Source: Sedimenticola sp. (GTDB lineage: Bacteria > Pseudomonadota > Gammaproteobacteria > Chromatiales > Chromatiaceae). Taken from it: a stretch of DNA of 49,738 nt. The stretch is from assembly GCA_026985055.1 (NCBI GenBank), contig JALSQZ010000122.1:1-49738 (forward strand), in the 5' to 3' direction. Below are positions 1 to 8,832 of the stretch, piece by piece (the first letter of the stretch is position 1; every line of letters starts with the position of its first letter). The notes beneath the pieces were generated by a model. That model did not search any database and was not told the DNA's origin. It saw only the letters and a list, made by a program, of their open reading frames with translations. Made by a program: the position numbers and the translations under genes.

Positions 1-130
1 ATTTCAAGCTCAAGATTCGGCAATCATCACTGCCCGATGACCATTCCATGTTTTATGATCTGGCGTATTCTTCACTCACATAACCGGAGAAGAACCACAT
101 TTTGCGCGTTCTGGTGCAATATTCGGGCTA
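1..130 (-). mobile_element. Right-hand end of a mobile element related to the 243-bp MITE
   Basis: Bases 95-128 match, as a reverse complement, the first 34 bases of the 243-bp element found complete at 44334-44576, including the GCCCGAATATTGCACC terminus, and are followed by a TA (129-130) that looks like the target dinucleotide. Inward of base 95 the sequence is unlike the MITE and carries an open frame ending at 83. This is what the end of a longer, possibly autonomous, relative would look like. The other end lies outside the window. The element abuts the nth stop codon. Confidence 0.6.
3..83 (+). CDS. Possible C-terminus of a transposase (partial, enters from outside)
   Basis: An open frame enters from the left edge and gives 26 residues starting FKLKIRQSSLPDD before a TAA at 81-83, only 45 bases from the element terminus at 128. 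A gene ending just inside a terminal inverted repeat is normal for the transposase of an insertion sequence. The fragment is too short for family recognition, and chance cannot be ruled out. It is reported because position and context fit the parent element that would mobilise the MITE copies. Confidence 0.25.
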   Translation, partial: FKLKIRQSSLPDDHSMFYDLAYSSLT

Positions 131-760
131 GAGATTTTTATTTTTGTATTCACACAGGTCTTCAATGAGGCAGGAGCCGCAACGCGGTTTGCGCGCAATG
201 CAGGTATAACGCCCATGCAGAATCAGCCAGTGGTGGGCATCCAGCAAAAATTCTCTTGGGATAGTACGCAGCAGTTTTTTCTCCACTTCCAGTACCGTCT
301 TTCCCGGGGCGATACGGGTACGGTTGCTTACCCGGAAGATATGGGTATCCACAGCCATGGTGGGCTGGCCAAAGGCGGTGTTGAGCACCACATTGGCGGT
401 CTTGCGCCCGACCCCCGGCAGTGCTTCCAGCTCCTTGCGATTGTCCGGCACCTGCCCCGCGTGTTTTTCCAGCAGGATGCGACAGGTGGCAATGATGTTT
501 TTCGCCTTGCTGTTGTACAGGCCGATGGTCTTGATGTGTTCCTTCAGTCCTTCCTCACCCAGATCGAGAATCGCCTGCGGCGTACTGGCCAGGGGAAACA
601 GCCTTGCTGTGGCCTTGTTCACCCCCACATCGGTCGCCTGTGCAGAGAGAATCACCGCAATGAGCAGTTCAAAAGCGCTGTTGTAATTCAACTCCGTCGT
701 GGGATTCGGATTGGCCTCGCGCAGGCGGCGGAAGATTTCCGCACGTTTTTCTCTGTTCAT
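128..760 (-). CDS. nth: Endonuclease III (DNA glycosylase/AP lyase)
   Basis: Base-excision repair enzyme that removes oxidised pyrimidines and nicks the abasic site. The 210-residue protein has the family length. The helix-hairpin-helix LPGVGRKTAN (about 114-123) carries the catalytic lysine at 120, the catalytic aspartate is at 138 (AVDTH), and the [4Fe-4S] cysteines are at 187, 194, 197 and 203, the same numbering as the E. coli enzyme. Its ATG overlaps the end of rnfE by 4 bases (757-760), so it is the last gene of the Rnf operon, as in E. coli. The stop codon TAG is made from the TA target and the first G of the adjoining mobile element. Confidence 0.97.
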   Translation of the reverse strand: MNREKRAEIFRRLREANPNPTTELNYNSAFELLIAVILSAQATDVGVNKATARLFPLASTPQAILDLGEEGLKEHIKTIGLYNSKAKNIIATCRILLEKHAGQVPDNRKELEALPGVGRKTANVVLNTAFGQPTMAVDTHIFRVSNRTRIAPGKTVLEVEKKLLRTIPREFLLDAHHWLILHGRYTCIARKPRCGSCLIEDLCEYKNKNL

Positions 761-1452
761 CCTTCCGCAGCAGCAGGCTCGGCGGTGGGAGCTTGCGCTG
801 GTTTGTCCGCCCGCTGGGCGTTGCGTTTGTCGATGACGTGCTTGAGGGCGATGAGCAGGCCCAGTCCGAAGAAGGCGCCGGGGGGCAGTATGGCGAGAAT
901 CAGGCCGTGATAGTCTGCGCCCATGGAAAAGCTCAGACTTCTGGCGGCTTCGCCGAACATGAGGTGCGCGCCGGCGAGAATGGTTCCCTGGCCGATGAAT
1001 TCACGCAGCCCTCCAAGGGTCATGAGCACCAGGGTAAAGCCCATGCCCATGCTCAGGCCGTCGAGCATGGATTGGGGCACGGGATTGCGTGAGGCGAAGG
1101 CTTCGGCGCGGCCGACAATGGTGCAGTTGGTGACGATCAATGGAATGAAAATGCCAAGAATTTTGTGCAAATCGTGAAACCAGGCGTTCATGGCAAGTTC
1201 CACGGCGGTAACGAAAGAAGCGATGACCAGCACAAATACGGGCAGGCGCACTTCCTGACGCACCCAGTTGCGGATGAAGGAAATGGTGGCGTTGGAGCTG
1301 ATCAGCACCAGGGTGGTGGCCAGGCCCAGGCCAAGACCGTTGATCAGGGTGTTGGAAACCGCCAGCAGGGGACAGAGACCCAGCAGGGCGACCAGGGCCT
1401 GGTTGTTGTTCCACAGACCGTTGCTGATGATTTCTCGGTTCGATGTGCTCAT
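757..1452 (-). CDS. rnfE: Rnf electron transport complex subunit E
   Basis: Integral membrane subunit of the ion-translocating ferredoxin:NAD+ oxidoreductase (Rnf, also called Rsx). The 231-residue protein has about six hydrophobic segments, the family N-terminus with NGLWNNNQALVALLGLCP, and the conserved VTNCTIVGRAEAFA segment that carries a membrane-embedded cysteine. A polar, Ala/Pro-rich tail (about 205-231) extends into the cytoplasm. It is paralogous to RnfA, encoded at the other end of the operon. It lies 12 bases after rnfG and overlaps nth by 4 bases. Confidence 0.97.
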   Translation of the reverse strand: MSTSNREIISNGLWNNNQALVALLGLCPLLAVSNTLINGLGLGLATTLVLISSNATISFIRNWVRQEVRLPVFVLVIASFVTAVELAMNAWFHDLHKILGIFIPLIVTNCTIVGRAEAFASRNPVPQSMLDGLSMGMGFTLVLMTLGGLREFIGQGTILAGAHLMFGEAARSLSFSMGADYHGLILAILPPGAFFGLGLLIALKHVIDKRNAQRADKPAQAPTAEPAAAEG

Positions 1453-1464
1453 GATCTTTCCTGC

Positions 1465-2112
1465 TTAATGCATGGGAACTTCATCCAGCTTTTGGGCTGG
1501 GGCTTTGAACAGATTTTCCTTTTCCCTGGCATAGTATTCCAGCGCCTTTCTGACGGTGGCCACGACGCTGCGCGGAGTAATCGTGGCCCCGGTAAATTGA
1601 TCGAATACGCCGCCGTCTTTTTTTACCTTCCACTGTTCCAGCGGCGGGTTGCCGAGGGATTTTCCGGTAAAACTCAGTATCCAGTCCGAGCGTTCCGCAT
1701 CGATTTTGTCGCCCAGGCCGGGAGTCTCCATGTGGGAAAGCACCCGTACCCCTCCGAGTGTGCCGTCATGGCGTATGCCCACCATGAGATTGATCGGACT
1801 GGCATAGCCGGGCGCCTGTACCGGGCTGAAAATCACCGCTACGGGCTTGCCCGCCTTGCGTGCCCGGTATGCCTTGAATTCGGTTTTCGCCAGGGAAGGG
1901 GCGTGCAGGGTGATGACATCGGTGAGCAGGTCGTTGTCGATTTCCTCTTTGTCGATGAGCTTGAATACGTTGTTGAGGAAGGCTTGTTTCTGGTTCAGGG
2001 CGATACGTTCAGCGGTTGCCGTCCAGGTCAGGGAAACCAGGGTGGCTCCGAGGATGCCAAAGATGCCAAGAATGGCGGCGCTGATGAATATGTTGCGCTT
2101 CAGTTCAGGCAT
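1465..2112 (-). CDS. rnfG: Rnf electron transport complex subunit G (covalent FMN)
   Basis: Membrane-anchored subunit with its bulk in the periplasm. The 215-residue protein has one N-terminal transmembrane helix (about 9-31), then the FMN-binding domain. The flavinylation motif DQFTGAT lies at 171-177, and Thr177 is the expected attachment site for FMN through a phosphoester bond made by ApbE. The segment HMETPGLGDKI (about 127-137) is also typical. The start overlaps the end of rnfD by 8 bases, so translation is probably coupled. No apbE gene is seen in the window. Confidence 0.96.
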   Translation of the reverse strand: MPELKRNIFISAAILGIFGILGATLVSLTWTATAERIALNQKQAFLNNVFKLIDKEEIDNDLLTDVITLHAPSLAKTEFKAYRARKAGKPVAVIFSPVQAPGYASPINLMVGIRHDGTLGGVRVLSHMETPGLGDKIDAERSDWILSFTGKSLGNPPLEQWKVKKDGGVFDQFTGATITPRSVVATVRKALEYYAREKENLFKAPAQKLDEVPMH

Positions 2113-3148
2113 TGTCCTTGCCCCTGAAGCCGAATACCCTGGGCTGGGTGTAGTAGTCGATGGTGGGGGCAGCCATGTTCATGAGCAGCACGGCAAAAGC
2201 CACGGCGTCGGGATAGCCGCCCCAACTGCGAATGATGAATACGGTAACGCCAATCAGGAAGCCGTAGATCAGACGCCCTTTGGGAGTGGTGCTGGCGGTT
2301 ACCGGATCCGTGGCAATGAAAAATGCGCCAAGAATCATGCCGCCGCTGAACAGGTGAAAGCCGGGGAAAGGCATGGATTCCGCATCGAACAGCCAGAACA
2401 GCCCTGAACTCAGAAGCAGGCCGGCAATCATGGCGAAAGGAATATGCCAGGTGATGATTCTGCGCCACAAAAGGAACAGCCCTCCCAGCAGAAACCAGTT
2501 GCCTACCCATTCCCAGCCCCGGGCGCCGAAATCGCCCCACATGGGATTCTGGGCGATTTCGCTGATGGTTTTGTTCATCTTCAGCTGCTCGCGCATGGCG
2601 TCCAGGGGGGTGGCGCTGGTTATGGCATCCCAAGTCAGATCATGGGGCAGTCCGCCGCCGAAGATGGCCGCCAGGGTCTGGGTGAAAGTCAGCGGATGCT
2701 CATTGAGCATTTGTGGTGGCAGCCACTGGGTCATGGCCACGGGGAAGGACACCAGCAACAACACATAGGCGGCCATAGCGGGATTGAAAGGGTTGTACCC
2801 CAGCCCGCCGTAGAGATGCTTGACCATGACAATGGCAAACAGTACCCCGAGTATGGTCATCCACCACGGAAGCAGCGGAGGCAAGGCAATCGCCAGCAGT
2901 ACTGCGGTAACGGTGGCGCTCAAATCCGTGAGAGAGGGTTTGACAGGCCGTTTGCGTAACCGCAGTATTCCGGCCTCCGCCGCCAGTGCCGTGATAACCG
3001 CAATGACGATATTGATCAGTACGCCCCAGCCAAAATAGTACACCAGCGCAATGATGCCCGGCACCAGGGCAAGCAATACTTCGCCCATGACCCGGGTGAC
3101 ATTGTTGGGCAGCCCGCCATAGGGGGAGGTATGAACCGGAAACTTCAT
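2105..3148 (-). CDS. rnfD: Rnf electron transport complex subunit D (covalent FMN)
   Basis: Polytopic membrane subunit, homologous to NqrB, of 347 residues with many hydrophobic helices. The segment DAITSATPLD (174-183) contains Thr180, which matches the threonine that carries covalent FMN in this family. The N-terminal SPYGGLPNNVTRVM and the C-terminal SWGGYPDAVAFAVLLMN are also characteristic. It overlaps rnfC by 4 bases upstream and rnfG by 8 bases downstream, so the operon is tightly packed. Confidence 0.96.
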   Translation of the reverse strand: MKFPVHTSPYGGLPNNVTRVMGEVLLALVPGIIALVYYFGWGVLINIVIAVITALAAEAGILRLRKRPVKPSLTDLSATVTAVLLAIALPPLLPWWMTILGVLFAIVMVKHLYGGLGYNPFNPAMAAYVLLLVSFPVAMTQWLPPQMLNEHPLTFTQTLAAIFGGGLPHDLTWDAITSATPLDAMREQLKMNKTISEIAQNPMWGDFGARGWEWVGNWFLLGGLFLLWRRIITWHIPFAMIAGLLLSSGLFWLFDAESMPFPGFHLFSGGMILGAFFIATDPVTASTTPKGRLIYGFLIGVTVFIIRSWGGYPDAVAFAVLLMNMAAPTIDYYTQPRVFGFRGKDNA

Positions 3149-4725
3149 GAGGACTCCTCGGTGTTCTTTTCCGCCTGGGCTTGTCGCGCCTTCTTTTCCG
3201 CGACGCGTTTCATGGCGGCTTCTACGGCGGCTTTCCTGGGATTGGCGCCGCCGGCTGCGGTTTTCTTTTCCAGCGCCTCTTTTTTCTGCCGCAGACGCGC
3301 CTTGCGTTCCCGCTCCAGACGTTCCAGCCGCTCTACCCGGGCCTCATGGCGACGGCGGGCGTCTTCCGCCTGGCGCTTTTCCTTTTCCATGGCCCAGGTT
3401 TCGGTTTTGGCAAAACGGTAGTACTGCACCAGCGGAATATGGGAGGGACAGACCCAGGAGCAGCAACCGCATTCGATGCAGTCGAAAAGATTGTATTCCT
3501 GGGTCTTGTCGAAATCCCTGGCTTTTGCGTACCAGTAGAGTTGCTGGGGCAGCAGCTGGGCGGGACAGGCATCCATGCATTTGCCGCAGCGGATGCAGGG
3601 CATGGCCTTGTCCGGATCGGGAGCTTCCGCCCGGCTGGCCACCAGCAGGCAGTTGCTGCCCTTGGTAACGGGAAGTTCGTCGTCTCCCAGGCTGAAGCCC
3701 ATCATGGGCCCTCCCAGGATGAGTTTGTATGCGCGCTCGCTGTAGCCACCGGCCTGGGCGATCACATCAGACATGAAAACGCCGAAAGGCACTTCCAGGT
3801 TGCCGGGATTGTTCACGCCTTCACCGGTTACCGTCACCAGGCGGCTGAGCAGGGGGCGTCCGGCCATGACGGCGTCGGTTACCGCGGCGGCGGTGGCCAC
3901 ATTGACGCAAATGACGCCAATTTCCGATGGAATACCGTGGGAGGGCACTTCCTTGCCGGTAAGCACCTTGATGAGCTGCTTCTCTCCACCCATGGGGTAA
4001 CGGGTGGGCACCTGAACTACCTGCACGTCCTTCAGACCGGACTCGGCTACCGCCTCGCGCATGGCGGCGATGGCTTCGGGCTTGTTGTCCTCGATGCCGA
4101 TAAGGCATTCATCGGCGTCCACCACATAGAGCAGAACCTTGATGCCTTCCACTACGCGGTCTGCCTGTTCCCGCATCAGCAGGTCATCGCAGGTGATATA
4201 GGGTTCGCATTCGGCGCCGTTGATCACCAGCGTCTGAATGGGCCGGTCTGGTCCGTGATTCACCTTTACGCTGGTAGGAAAGGCTGCGCCGCCCAGTCCC
4301 ACGATGCCAGCCCAGCGGATGCGTTCGCGCAACAACGAGGGATCCATGTCATCGAAATAGGGCAGCGGTTCCGGCAGCTCACCCCATTCATCTTTTCCAT
4401 CCGTTTGCAGGACGATGCACGGGGCGCTCAAGCCGGAAGGGTGAGGCACCGGGCGTTCCTCTATGCAAACAACGGTTCCGGAAGTCGGTGCGTGAATGGG
4501 AGCGCCGATATACTCGCTGACCCGGGCGATGGTTTGTCCCTTGAGGACTCTTTCTCCAACTTCGACGATGGCCTCGGCCATGGCGCCGATATGCTGTTGC
4601 AGGGGCAGAACCAGAATTTCCGGCAGAGGAACCTTTCCCAGGAATTTTCCGGCAGAAACCGATTTTTTGTCCGGGCGATGAATGCCGCCATGGAAATCCC
4701 AGCTTCCGGGCTTGTGCGTGATCAT
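3145..4725 (-). CDS. rnfC: Rnf electron transport complex subunit C (NADH site, two [4Fe-4S])
   Basis: Cytoplasmic subunit that passes electrons between NAD(H) and the Rnf iron-sulfur chain. Domain order in the 526 residues: N-terminal sandwich domain, Rossmann-like region with [15 protein letters not shown] (about 139-153), SLBB-type domain, then two [4Fe-4S] motifs [12 protein letters not shown] (near 375) and [12 protein letters not shown] (near 415). The tail (about 445-526) is a charged Lys/Arg/Glu/Ala helix likely to form a coiled coil. This tail is much shorter than that of the roughly 740-residue E. coli protein. Starts and stops overlap its neighbours by 4 bases. Confidence 0.97.
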   Translation of the reverse strand: MITHKPGSWDFHGGIHRPDKKSVSAGKFLGKVPLPEILVLPLQQHIGAMAEAIVEVGERVLKGQTIARVSEYIGAPIHAPTSGTVVCIEERPVPHPSGLSAPCIVLQTDGKDEWGELPEPLPYFDDMDPSLLRERIRWAGIVGLGGAAFPTSVKVNHGPDRPIQTLVINGAECEPYITCDDLLMREQADRVVEGIKVLLYVVDADECLIGIEDNKPEAIAAMREAVAESGLKDVQVVQVPTRYPMGGEKQLIKVLTGKEVPSHGIPSEIGVICVNVATAAAVTDAVMAGRPLLSRLVTVTGEGVNNPGNLEVPFGVFMSDVIAQAGGYSERAYKLILGGPMMGFSLGDDELPVTKGSNCLLVASRAEAPDPDKAMPCIRCGKCMDACPAQLLPQQLYWYAKARDFDKTQEYNLFDCIECGCCSWVCPSHIPLVQYYRFAKTETWAMEKEKRQAEDARRRHEARVERLERLERERKARLRQKKEALEKKTAAGGANPRKAAVEAAMKRVAEKKARQAQAEKNTEESS

Positions 4726-5288
4726 GTGCCGGACTCCTGGGTGGCGGGTTGTTCGTCGGCTTCAGGGAAAGGCCATTTCCAGTTACTGAGGGTGGTTTTG
4801 ACCGGTACCATCTCAATGCATTCCACAGGGCAGGGTGGCAGGCAGAGTTCGCAACCGGTGCATTGGTCGGCGATTACCGTGTGCATCTGTTTGGCGGCGC
4901 CGATGATGGCGTCCACCGGGCAGGCCTGGATGCAGAGAGTGCAGCCGATGCATTCATTTTCGCGGATGTGCGCGATCATCTTTCCCTTGCCTGCCGCTTC
5001 CTCGTTTTCCAGGGGTACCGGCTCCTTGCCCAGCAGGTCGGCCAGGGCGAGCATTCCGGCTTCTCCACCGGGAGGGCAGAGATTGATGTCCGCCTCACCA
5101 CTGGCGATGGCTTCGGCATAGGGCCGGCAACCGGCAAATCCGCATTGACCGCACTGGGTCTGGGGGAGAATGGCATCGATCTTGTCCACCAGGGGGTCGC
5201 CATCCACCTTGAAACGGATGGCGGAATAGCCCAGCAGCAGGCCGAAGGCCGTGGAAAGGGCGGCGATGGCAAAAATGGCGGTAAACAT
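4722..5288 (-). CDS. rnfB: Rnf electron transport complex subunit B (ferredoxin-like)
   Basis: Membrane-anchored iron-sulfur subunit that probably receives electrons from ferredoxin. The 188-residue protein has an N-terminal transmembrane helix (about 3-25), a four-cysteine [4Fe-4S] domain beginning [18 protein letters not shown] (near 44-61), and two ferredoxin motifs [12 protein letters not shown] (near 113) and [12 protein letters not shown] (near 143). It lies 1 base after rnfA and overlaps rnfC by 4 bases. Confidence 0.97.
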   Translation of the reverse strand: MFTAIFAIAALSTAFGLLLGYSAIRFKVDGDPLVDKIDAILPQTQCGQCGFAGCRPYAEAIASGEADINLCPPGGEAGMLALADLLGKEPVPLENEEAAGKGKMIAHIRENECIGCTLCIQACPVDAIIGAAKQMHTVIADQCTGCELCLPPCPVECIEMVPVKTTLSNWKWPFPEADEQPATQESGT

Positions 5289-5289
5289 C

Positions 5290-5871
5290 TTATCCGGATA
5301 CCAGGCCGGAGAAGCCCATGAAGGCCATGGACATGAGTCCGGCAGTGATCAGGGCAATGGCGTTGCCCTTGAAGGGTTCGGGCACATCGGCGGTATTTAC
5401 CCGCTCACGAATGGCTGCGAACAATACCAGGACCAGGGAGAAGCCCACGGCGGCGCCAAAACCGTAGAGGGCGGATTCGATGAAATTGTGTTGTTCCTGG
5501 GTGTTGAGCAGGGCTACTCCGAGTACGGCGCAATTGGTGGTAATCAGGGGCAGAAAGATACCCAACACCTGATAGAGTACCGGGCTGGTCTTGTGCATGA
5601 CCATCTCGGTAAACTGTACTACCACGGCAATCACCAGAATAAAGGCGATGGTGCGCATGTATTCCAGTCCCAGGGGTTCCAGCATCCAGGTATTCACCAG
5701 ATAACTGGCCACGGAGGAAAGCGTGAGCACAAAAGTGGTGGCCAGGCCCATGCCCATGGCGGTTTCCAGCTTGCGGGAAACGCCCATGAAAGGGCAAAGC
5801 CCGAGGAATTTCACCAGGACAAAATTGTTCACCAGTACGGTGCTTACCAGTATGAGTGCGTATTCGGACAT
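5290..5871 (-). CDS. rnfA: Rnf electron transport complex subunit A
   Basis: First gene of the Rnf operon, a 193-residue integral membrane protein with six hydrophobic segments. The conserved [18 protein letters not shown] (about 15-32) and [13 protein letters not shown] (about 111-123) segments hold the cysteines expected to bind an intramembrane iron-sulfur centre shared with RnfE. A weak Shine-Dalgarno-like AGGCAG precedes the ATG. The upstream region (5872-6010) has no convincing sigma-70 promoter or FNR box by eye. Further upstream lies a copy of the chain-of-hairpins repeat, which separates rnfA from galU. Confidence 0.97.
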   Translation of the reverse strand: MSEYALILVSTVLVNNFVLVKFLGLCPFMGVSRKLETAMGMGLATTFVLTLSSVASYLVNTWMLEPLGLEYMRTIAFILVIAVVVQFTEMVMHKTSPVLYQVLGIFLPLITTNCAVLGVALLNTQEQHNFIESALYGFGAAVGFSLVLVLFAAIRERVNTADVPEPFKGNAIALITAGLMSMAFMGFSGLVSG

Positions 5872-6010
5872 TCAGATTCTGCCTGCAAACAATTCCGACA
5901 AGAATAAGTTACCGGCCTCCCGGCTGGCAACCTGCTCATAATAAGGTATTAGCAACAGAAATGCGTTGACAAAACTCAGCGCTCGCCTCCATCGCAGAAA
6001 TATTCCGAGG

Positions 6011-6122
6011 GCATATCGAAAAATCGGGATGCCCGAGTGGGACAGGGATGTCGCGGCATTTTCGATCACCACAAGTGATTGAAAATGTCAGCAAAGAGAA
6101 ACTCGCATTTTCTGTTTGCGAG
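6011..6122 (+). repeat. Chain-of-hairpins repeat, copy 1 (truncated)
   Basis: Shares the order of segments seen at 17998-18140 and 38099-38247: a CGAAAAATCG start, a GGGACAGGGATGTC hairpin, the ATTTTCGATCA...AGTGATTGAAAAT palindrome, and the CATTTTCTGTTTGCGA hairpin. It lacks the final AATTCC...GGAATT hairpin, so it is 3'-truncated. It lies between the 3' end of galU and rnfA, where it would be transcribed as part of the galU 3' region. Confidence 0.7.
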
Positions 6123-6133
6123 ATCCCGCCGAG

Positions 6134-6973
6134 TCAGACAGGCGTCTGGCGAAAGTATTTTTCATAAAAATAATTGGTGGCTTCGACGAAACCATGCACG
6201 CTGCCACAGTCGAAGCGTCTGCCCTGAAACTTGTAGGCAATGACTCTGTTGGTCTGGGTCTGGCGTTTGAGAGCATCCGTGATCTGAACTTCGTTGCCCG
6301 CGCCGGCGGGGGTGTCTCGCAGCAGATCGAAGATGTCCGGAGTGAGCAAATAACGACCAATGATGGCCAGATTGCTGGGAGCGGTTCCGGCAGGGGGTTT
6401 TTCCACCATTTCCTTTACATGGTAGATTCCCGGCTCGACTTCTATGCCGGCTACCACACCGTATTTATGTGTTTCTTCTTCCGGCACTTCCTCGATGGCT
6501 ATGATGCTGCACTGGTACTTGTTGTAGATTTCGACCATTTGCGCCAGTACATTATGTTGTTCCTTTTCTCCAATACAAAGATCGTCGGCCAGCACCACGC
6601 CGAAGGCCTGATCACCGATCAGGGGTTCTCCCGAAAGAATGGCATCACCCAGGCCTTTCATTTGCTTCTGCCGCGTGTAGGAGAATGTGCATAGCTCCAT
6701 CAGGCGGTTGGTCTCTTCCAGCAGGATTTCCTTGTCGGAACCTCGCACCGCTTCTTCGATGATGCGGTTGTTGTCGAACAGATCTTCTATGGCATGCTTG
6801 CCCCGGCCGGTGACGATGGCGATGTCGGTCATTCCGGCGTTACTGGCTTCCTCCACACCGTATTGAATCAGCGGCTTGTTCACGATGGGCAACATTTCCT
6901 TGGGAATGGACTTGGTGGCGGGCAGGAAGCGGGTACCGTAGCCGGCGGCGGGAAACAGGCATTTCTTGATCAT
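6134..6973 (-). CDS. galU: UTP--glucose-1-phosphate uridylyltransferase
   Basis: Makes UDP-glucose from UTP and glucose-1-phosphate for envelope polysaccharides. The 279-residue protein begins MIKKCLFPAAGYGTRFLPAT with the nucleotide-binding loop at 10-20, followed by KSIPKEMLPIV and the later IGRYLLTPDIF and YKFQGRRFDCG segments of the family. The frame stays open 43 codons further upstream, but the family start is this ATG, which also overlaps the preceding gene by exactly 4 bases (6970-6973). It is the last gene of a three-gene operon with the HExxH protein and the rhodanese. Confidence 0.97.
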   Translation of the reverse strand: MIKKCLFPAAGYGTRFLPATKSIPKEMLPIVNKPLIQYGVEEASNAGMTDIAIVTGRGKHAIEDLFDNNRIIEEAVRGSDKEILLEETNRLMELCTFSYTRQKQMKGLGDAILSGEPLIGDQAFGVVLADDLCIGEKEQHNVLAQMVEIYNKYQCSIIAIEEVPEEETHKYGVVAGIEVEPGIYHVKEMVEKPPAGTAPSNLAIIGRYLLTPDIFDLLRDTPAGAGNEVQITDALKRQTQTNRVIAYKFQGRRFDCGSVHGFVEATNYFYEKYFRQTPV

Positions 6974-7458
6974 GAGCGCAGTATCCAAGTGGGTTGTTCT
7001 TTTGTATCGATGAGATTGTATGTCAGCAGCCATGCGCGGGCATCTTCTGCGTCCTGATGAAACCAGGAAGAAGCACTCCCAAGGCGGAAGCTGTAACCCC
7101 ATTCGTCCATATCGGCAAACATGCGTTTTCGGCCAAAACCGGGGAGGTGGTCGGTAAGCAGGATCTGCAGGTAGCAGACGCCGTTTTCTTCGTCATATCC
7201 GCCGCCGGCATCCGTATGCAGCTTTGCACGCCTGTCAGCATCCATGCAGATGTAATGACAGGTCTCATGCAAAGCAGAGTGGATGGGGGTGTCGCCTCTG
7301 ACCAGCAGCCTGTTGCCGATGAGTCCGGCCTCGGGGTCGCCGAAGTGGGAGCCGGGAATGGGGTGCCGGTCGGGAACCCATTCCAGTTCCAGACCATAAC
7401 GCCCTGTCAGCTTGGGCAGGTGCAGGCCAGGTGTATCCCGGCAAAGCAATACGCTCAT
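6970..7458 (-). CDS. Conserved protein with a HExxH zinc-protease-like motif
   Basis: A 162-residue protein of unknown function. The clearest feature is HSALHETCHYIC (60-71), where H64-E65-x-x-H68 is the zincin-type metal-binding motif. A further aspartate/glutamate-rich segment (GGGYDEENGVC, about 85-95) could give a third ligand. There is no signal peptide or membrane segment, so it is probably cytoplasmic. It sits between a rhodanese gene (3-base gap) and galU (4-base overlap). Peptidase activity is an inference from the motif alone; I do not recognise a named family. Confidence 0.8.
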   Translation of the reverse strand: MSVLLCRDTPGLHLPKLTGRYGLELEWVPDRHPIPGSHFGDPEAGLIGNRLLVRGDTPIHSALHETCHYICMDADRRAKLHTDAGGGYDEENGVCYLQILLTDHLPGFGRKRMFADMDEWGYSFRLGSASSWFHQDAEDARAWLLTYNLIDTKEQPTWILRS

Positions 7459-7461
7459 GGA

Positions 7462-7890
7462 TCAGCACTGCTCCCAGGGGAGACCGCGAAAACGCCAGCC
7501 ATTGATGGTGCTGCGCTGGTGCTTGTCATTGAGTTCGCCTTCAAAGCCCTCATTCACGTTGTATACATCTGTCAGCCCGGCTTCAAGCAACAGCTTGCCG
7601 GCTTCCAGGGAGCGCTTGCCGCTGCGGCAGATGAGGATGACCGGGGCGCTGGCCTGGCTGTCATCATGGGAAACTCCCCCCAGGAGCAGCTGCCGGATGT
7701 CGGTAACAAAGTTCGGGTTGATGTCCCAGTCGGGCTCGTCGATCCAGGGGATATGCACCGCGCCGACCGGGTGGCCCACAAACAGGAATTCCATGCTGGA
7801 GCGAACATCCACCAGAACGGCGCGGGGATTCTCGTTCAACAGTTTGAACGACTCGGCAGGGGTAAGGCCGATGGGGGTTGTGTTATCCAT
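7462..7890 (-). CDS. Single-domain rhodanese-like protein
   Basis: Sulfurtransferase-fold protein of 142 residues. The active-site loop CRSGKRS starts with Cys88, the expected persulfide carrier, after ILI and before a helix LEAGKLL. The N-terminal part contains the conserved LVDVRSSMEF (26-35). There is no signal sequence, so it is probably cytoplasmic. It is the first gene of the operon with the HExxH protein and galU and is divergent from the acyltransferase at 7942, with 51 bases between them. The substrate is unknown; a sulfur-relay role would suit the organism's inferred lifestyle. Confidence 0.9.
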   Translation of the reverse strand: MDNTTPIGLTPAESFKLLNENPRAVLVDVRSSMEFLFVGHPVGAVHIPWIDEPDWDINPNFVTDIRQLLLGGVSHDDSQASAPVILICRSGKRSLEAGKLLLEAGLTDVYNVNEGFEGELNDKHQRSTINGWRFRGLPWEQC

Positions 7891-7941
7891 GCTGGTTTCC
7901 AGTTAGTATTGGGCAAATTCTGATTATAGGTTGATTGTTTC

Positions 7942-8832
7942 ATGCGAACCCGCCTGTTGCGCTATTTTATCCGTTTTCTCTCTGTGCTGCCTTTGCCGAT
8001 GTTGCGCGGGACCGGGCGCGTCATTGGCTGGCTGGCGTATCGGATTCCCAATCGTGAGCGCGAGAATGCCAGGGTCAATATTGAACTTTGTTTTCCTGAT
8101 CTGAATGAAAAGGAAAAAGACGCCCTGTTGCGGGCCACTCTGAAGGAAAATGCCATCACCCTGCTGGAAATGCCTTCGGTATGGTATGGAAACACGGAAT
8201 CCTGGTTGCGCCGCCTCGACATGGGACGGGTTCCTGATGAGATACGGGAGCTCATGTCCCGGGGCAAGGGCGTGGTGGTGGCCATGCCCCATCTGGGCAA
8301 TTTCGAGATCAGCGCGCATTTTTTCGGCAGCATCGGCAAGGCTACGGGGCTGTATCGCCCACCGCGCAAGGAGGGGCTGGAATCGGTGATGCTGGAAGGG
8401 CGAAACCGGCCGGGACAGAACCGCATGGTGCCTACGGATCGTCATGGCATCAAGGCCTTGTATGAAGCACTGGCCAACGGTGAACTGATAGTCATTCTGC
8501 CGGATCAACAGCCCAAAAGTGAAAAGGGAGCCGTGTTCGCCCCGTTCTTTGGCGTGCCCGCCTTGACCATGACGCTGGTGAACCGCTTTGCGCGCAAGAC
8601 CGGAGCGCCCGTGTATTTCATTTCCTTCGTGCGCACGGGGGGCAGACCGGAATACCGGGTAATCGGTCATCTGGCGGAAGCGGCCATTGCCGACCGGGAT
8701 GCGCAACTGGCCGCCACGGAACTCAACGCCGGCGTGGAGAAGCTGGCGCGCCAGTACCTTTCGCAGTATCAGTGGCCTTACCGGCGTTTTCGCGCCCAGC
8801 CGGACGGTTCCAATCCCTATGCGAAGCGCTAA
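7942..8832 (+). CDS. LpxL/HtrB-family lipid A lauroyl acyltransferase-like protein
   Basis: Transfers an acyl chain to lipid A precursor or a related acceptor at the inner membrane. The 296-residue protein has a short hydrophobic N-terminus (about 6-35), the catalytic HLGNFE (H117 to E122, the HX4D/E motif), LYRPPRKEGLE (about 136-146), and the VILPDQQP segment typical of the LpxL family. The exact member (LpxL, LpxM or a paralogue) cannot be fixed. The stop TAA (8830-8832) contains the TA target of the adjoining 243-bp-type element. Since the sequence right of the element continues ACGCTGA, the ancestral codon was also TAA and the protein is unchanged. Confidence 0.9.
   Translation: MRTRLLRYFIRFLSVLPLPMLRGTGRVIGWLAYRIPNRERENARVNIELCFPDLNEKEKDALLRATLKENAITLLEMPSVWYGNTESWLRRLDMGRVPDEIRELMSRGKGVVVAMPHLGNFEISAHFFGSIGKATGLYRPPRKEGLESVMLEGRNRPGQNRMVPTDRHGIKALYEALANGELIVILPDQQPKSEKGAVFAPFFGVPALTMTLVNRFARKTGAPVYFISFVRTGGRPEYRVIGHLAEAAIADRDAQLAATELNAGVEKLARQYLSQYQWPYRRFRAQPDGSNPYAKR

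Noticed and set aside
3181..5121. A 646-codon frame opposite rnfC and rnfB
   Set aside because: It is a codon-bias shadow of well-supported genes on the other strand; its composition is His/Gly/Gln-rich without motifs.
5872..6010. Promoter with TTGTCA before rnfA
   Set aside because: A TTGTCA is present on the minus strand, but no -10 hexamer lies at 16-18 bases; the support is too weak.
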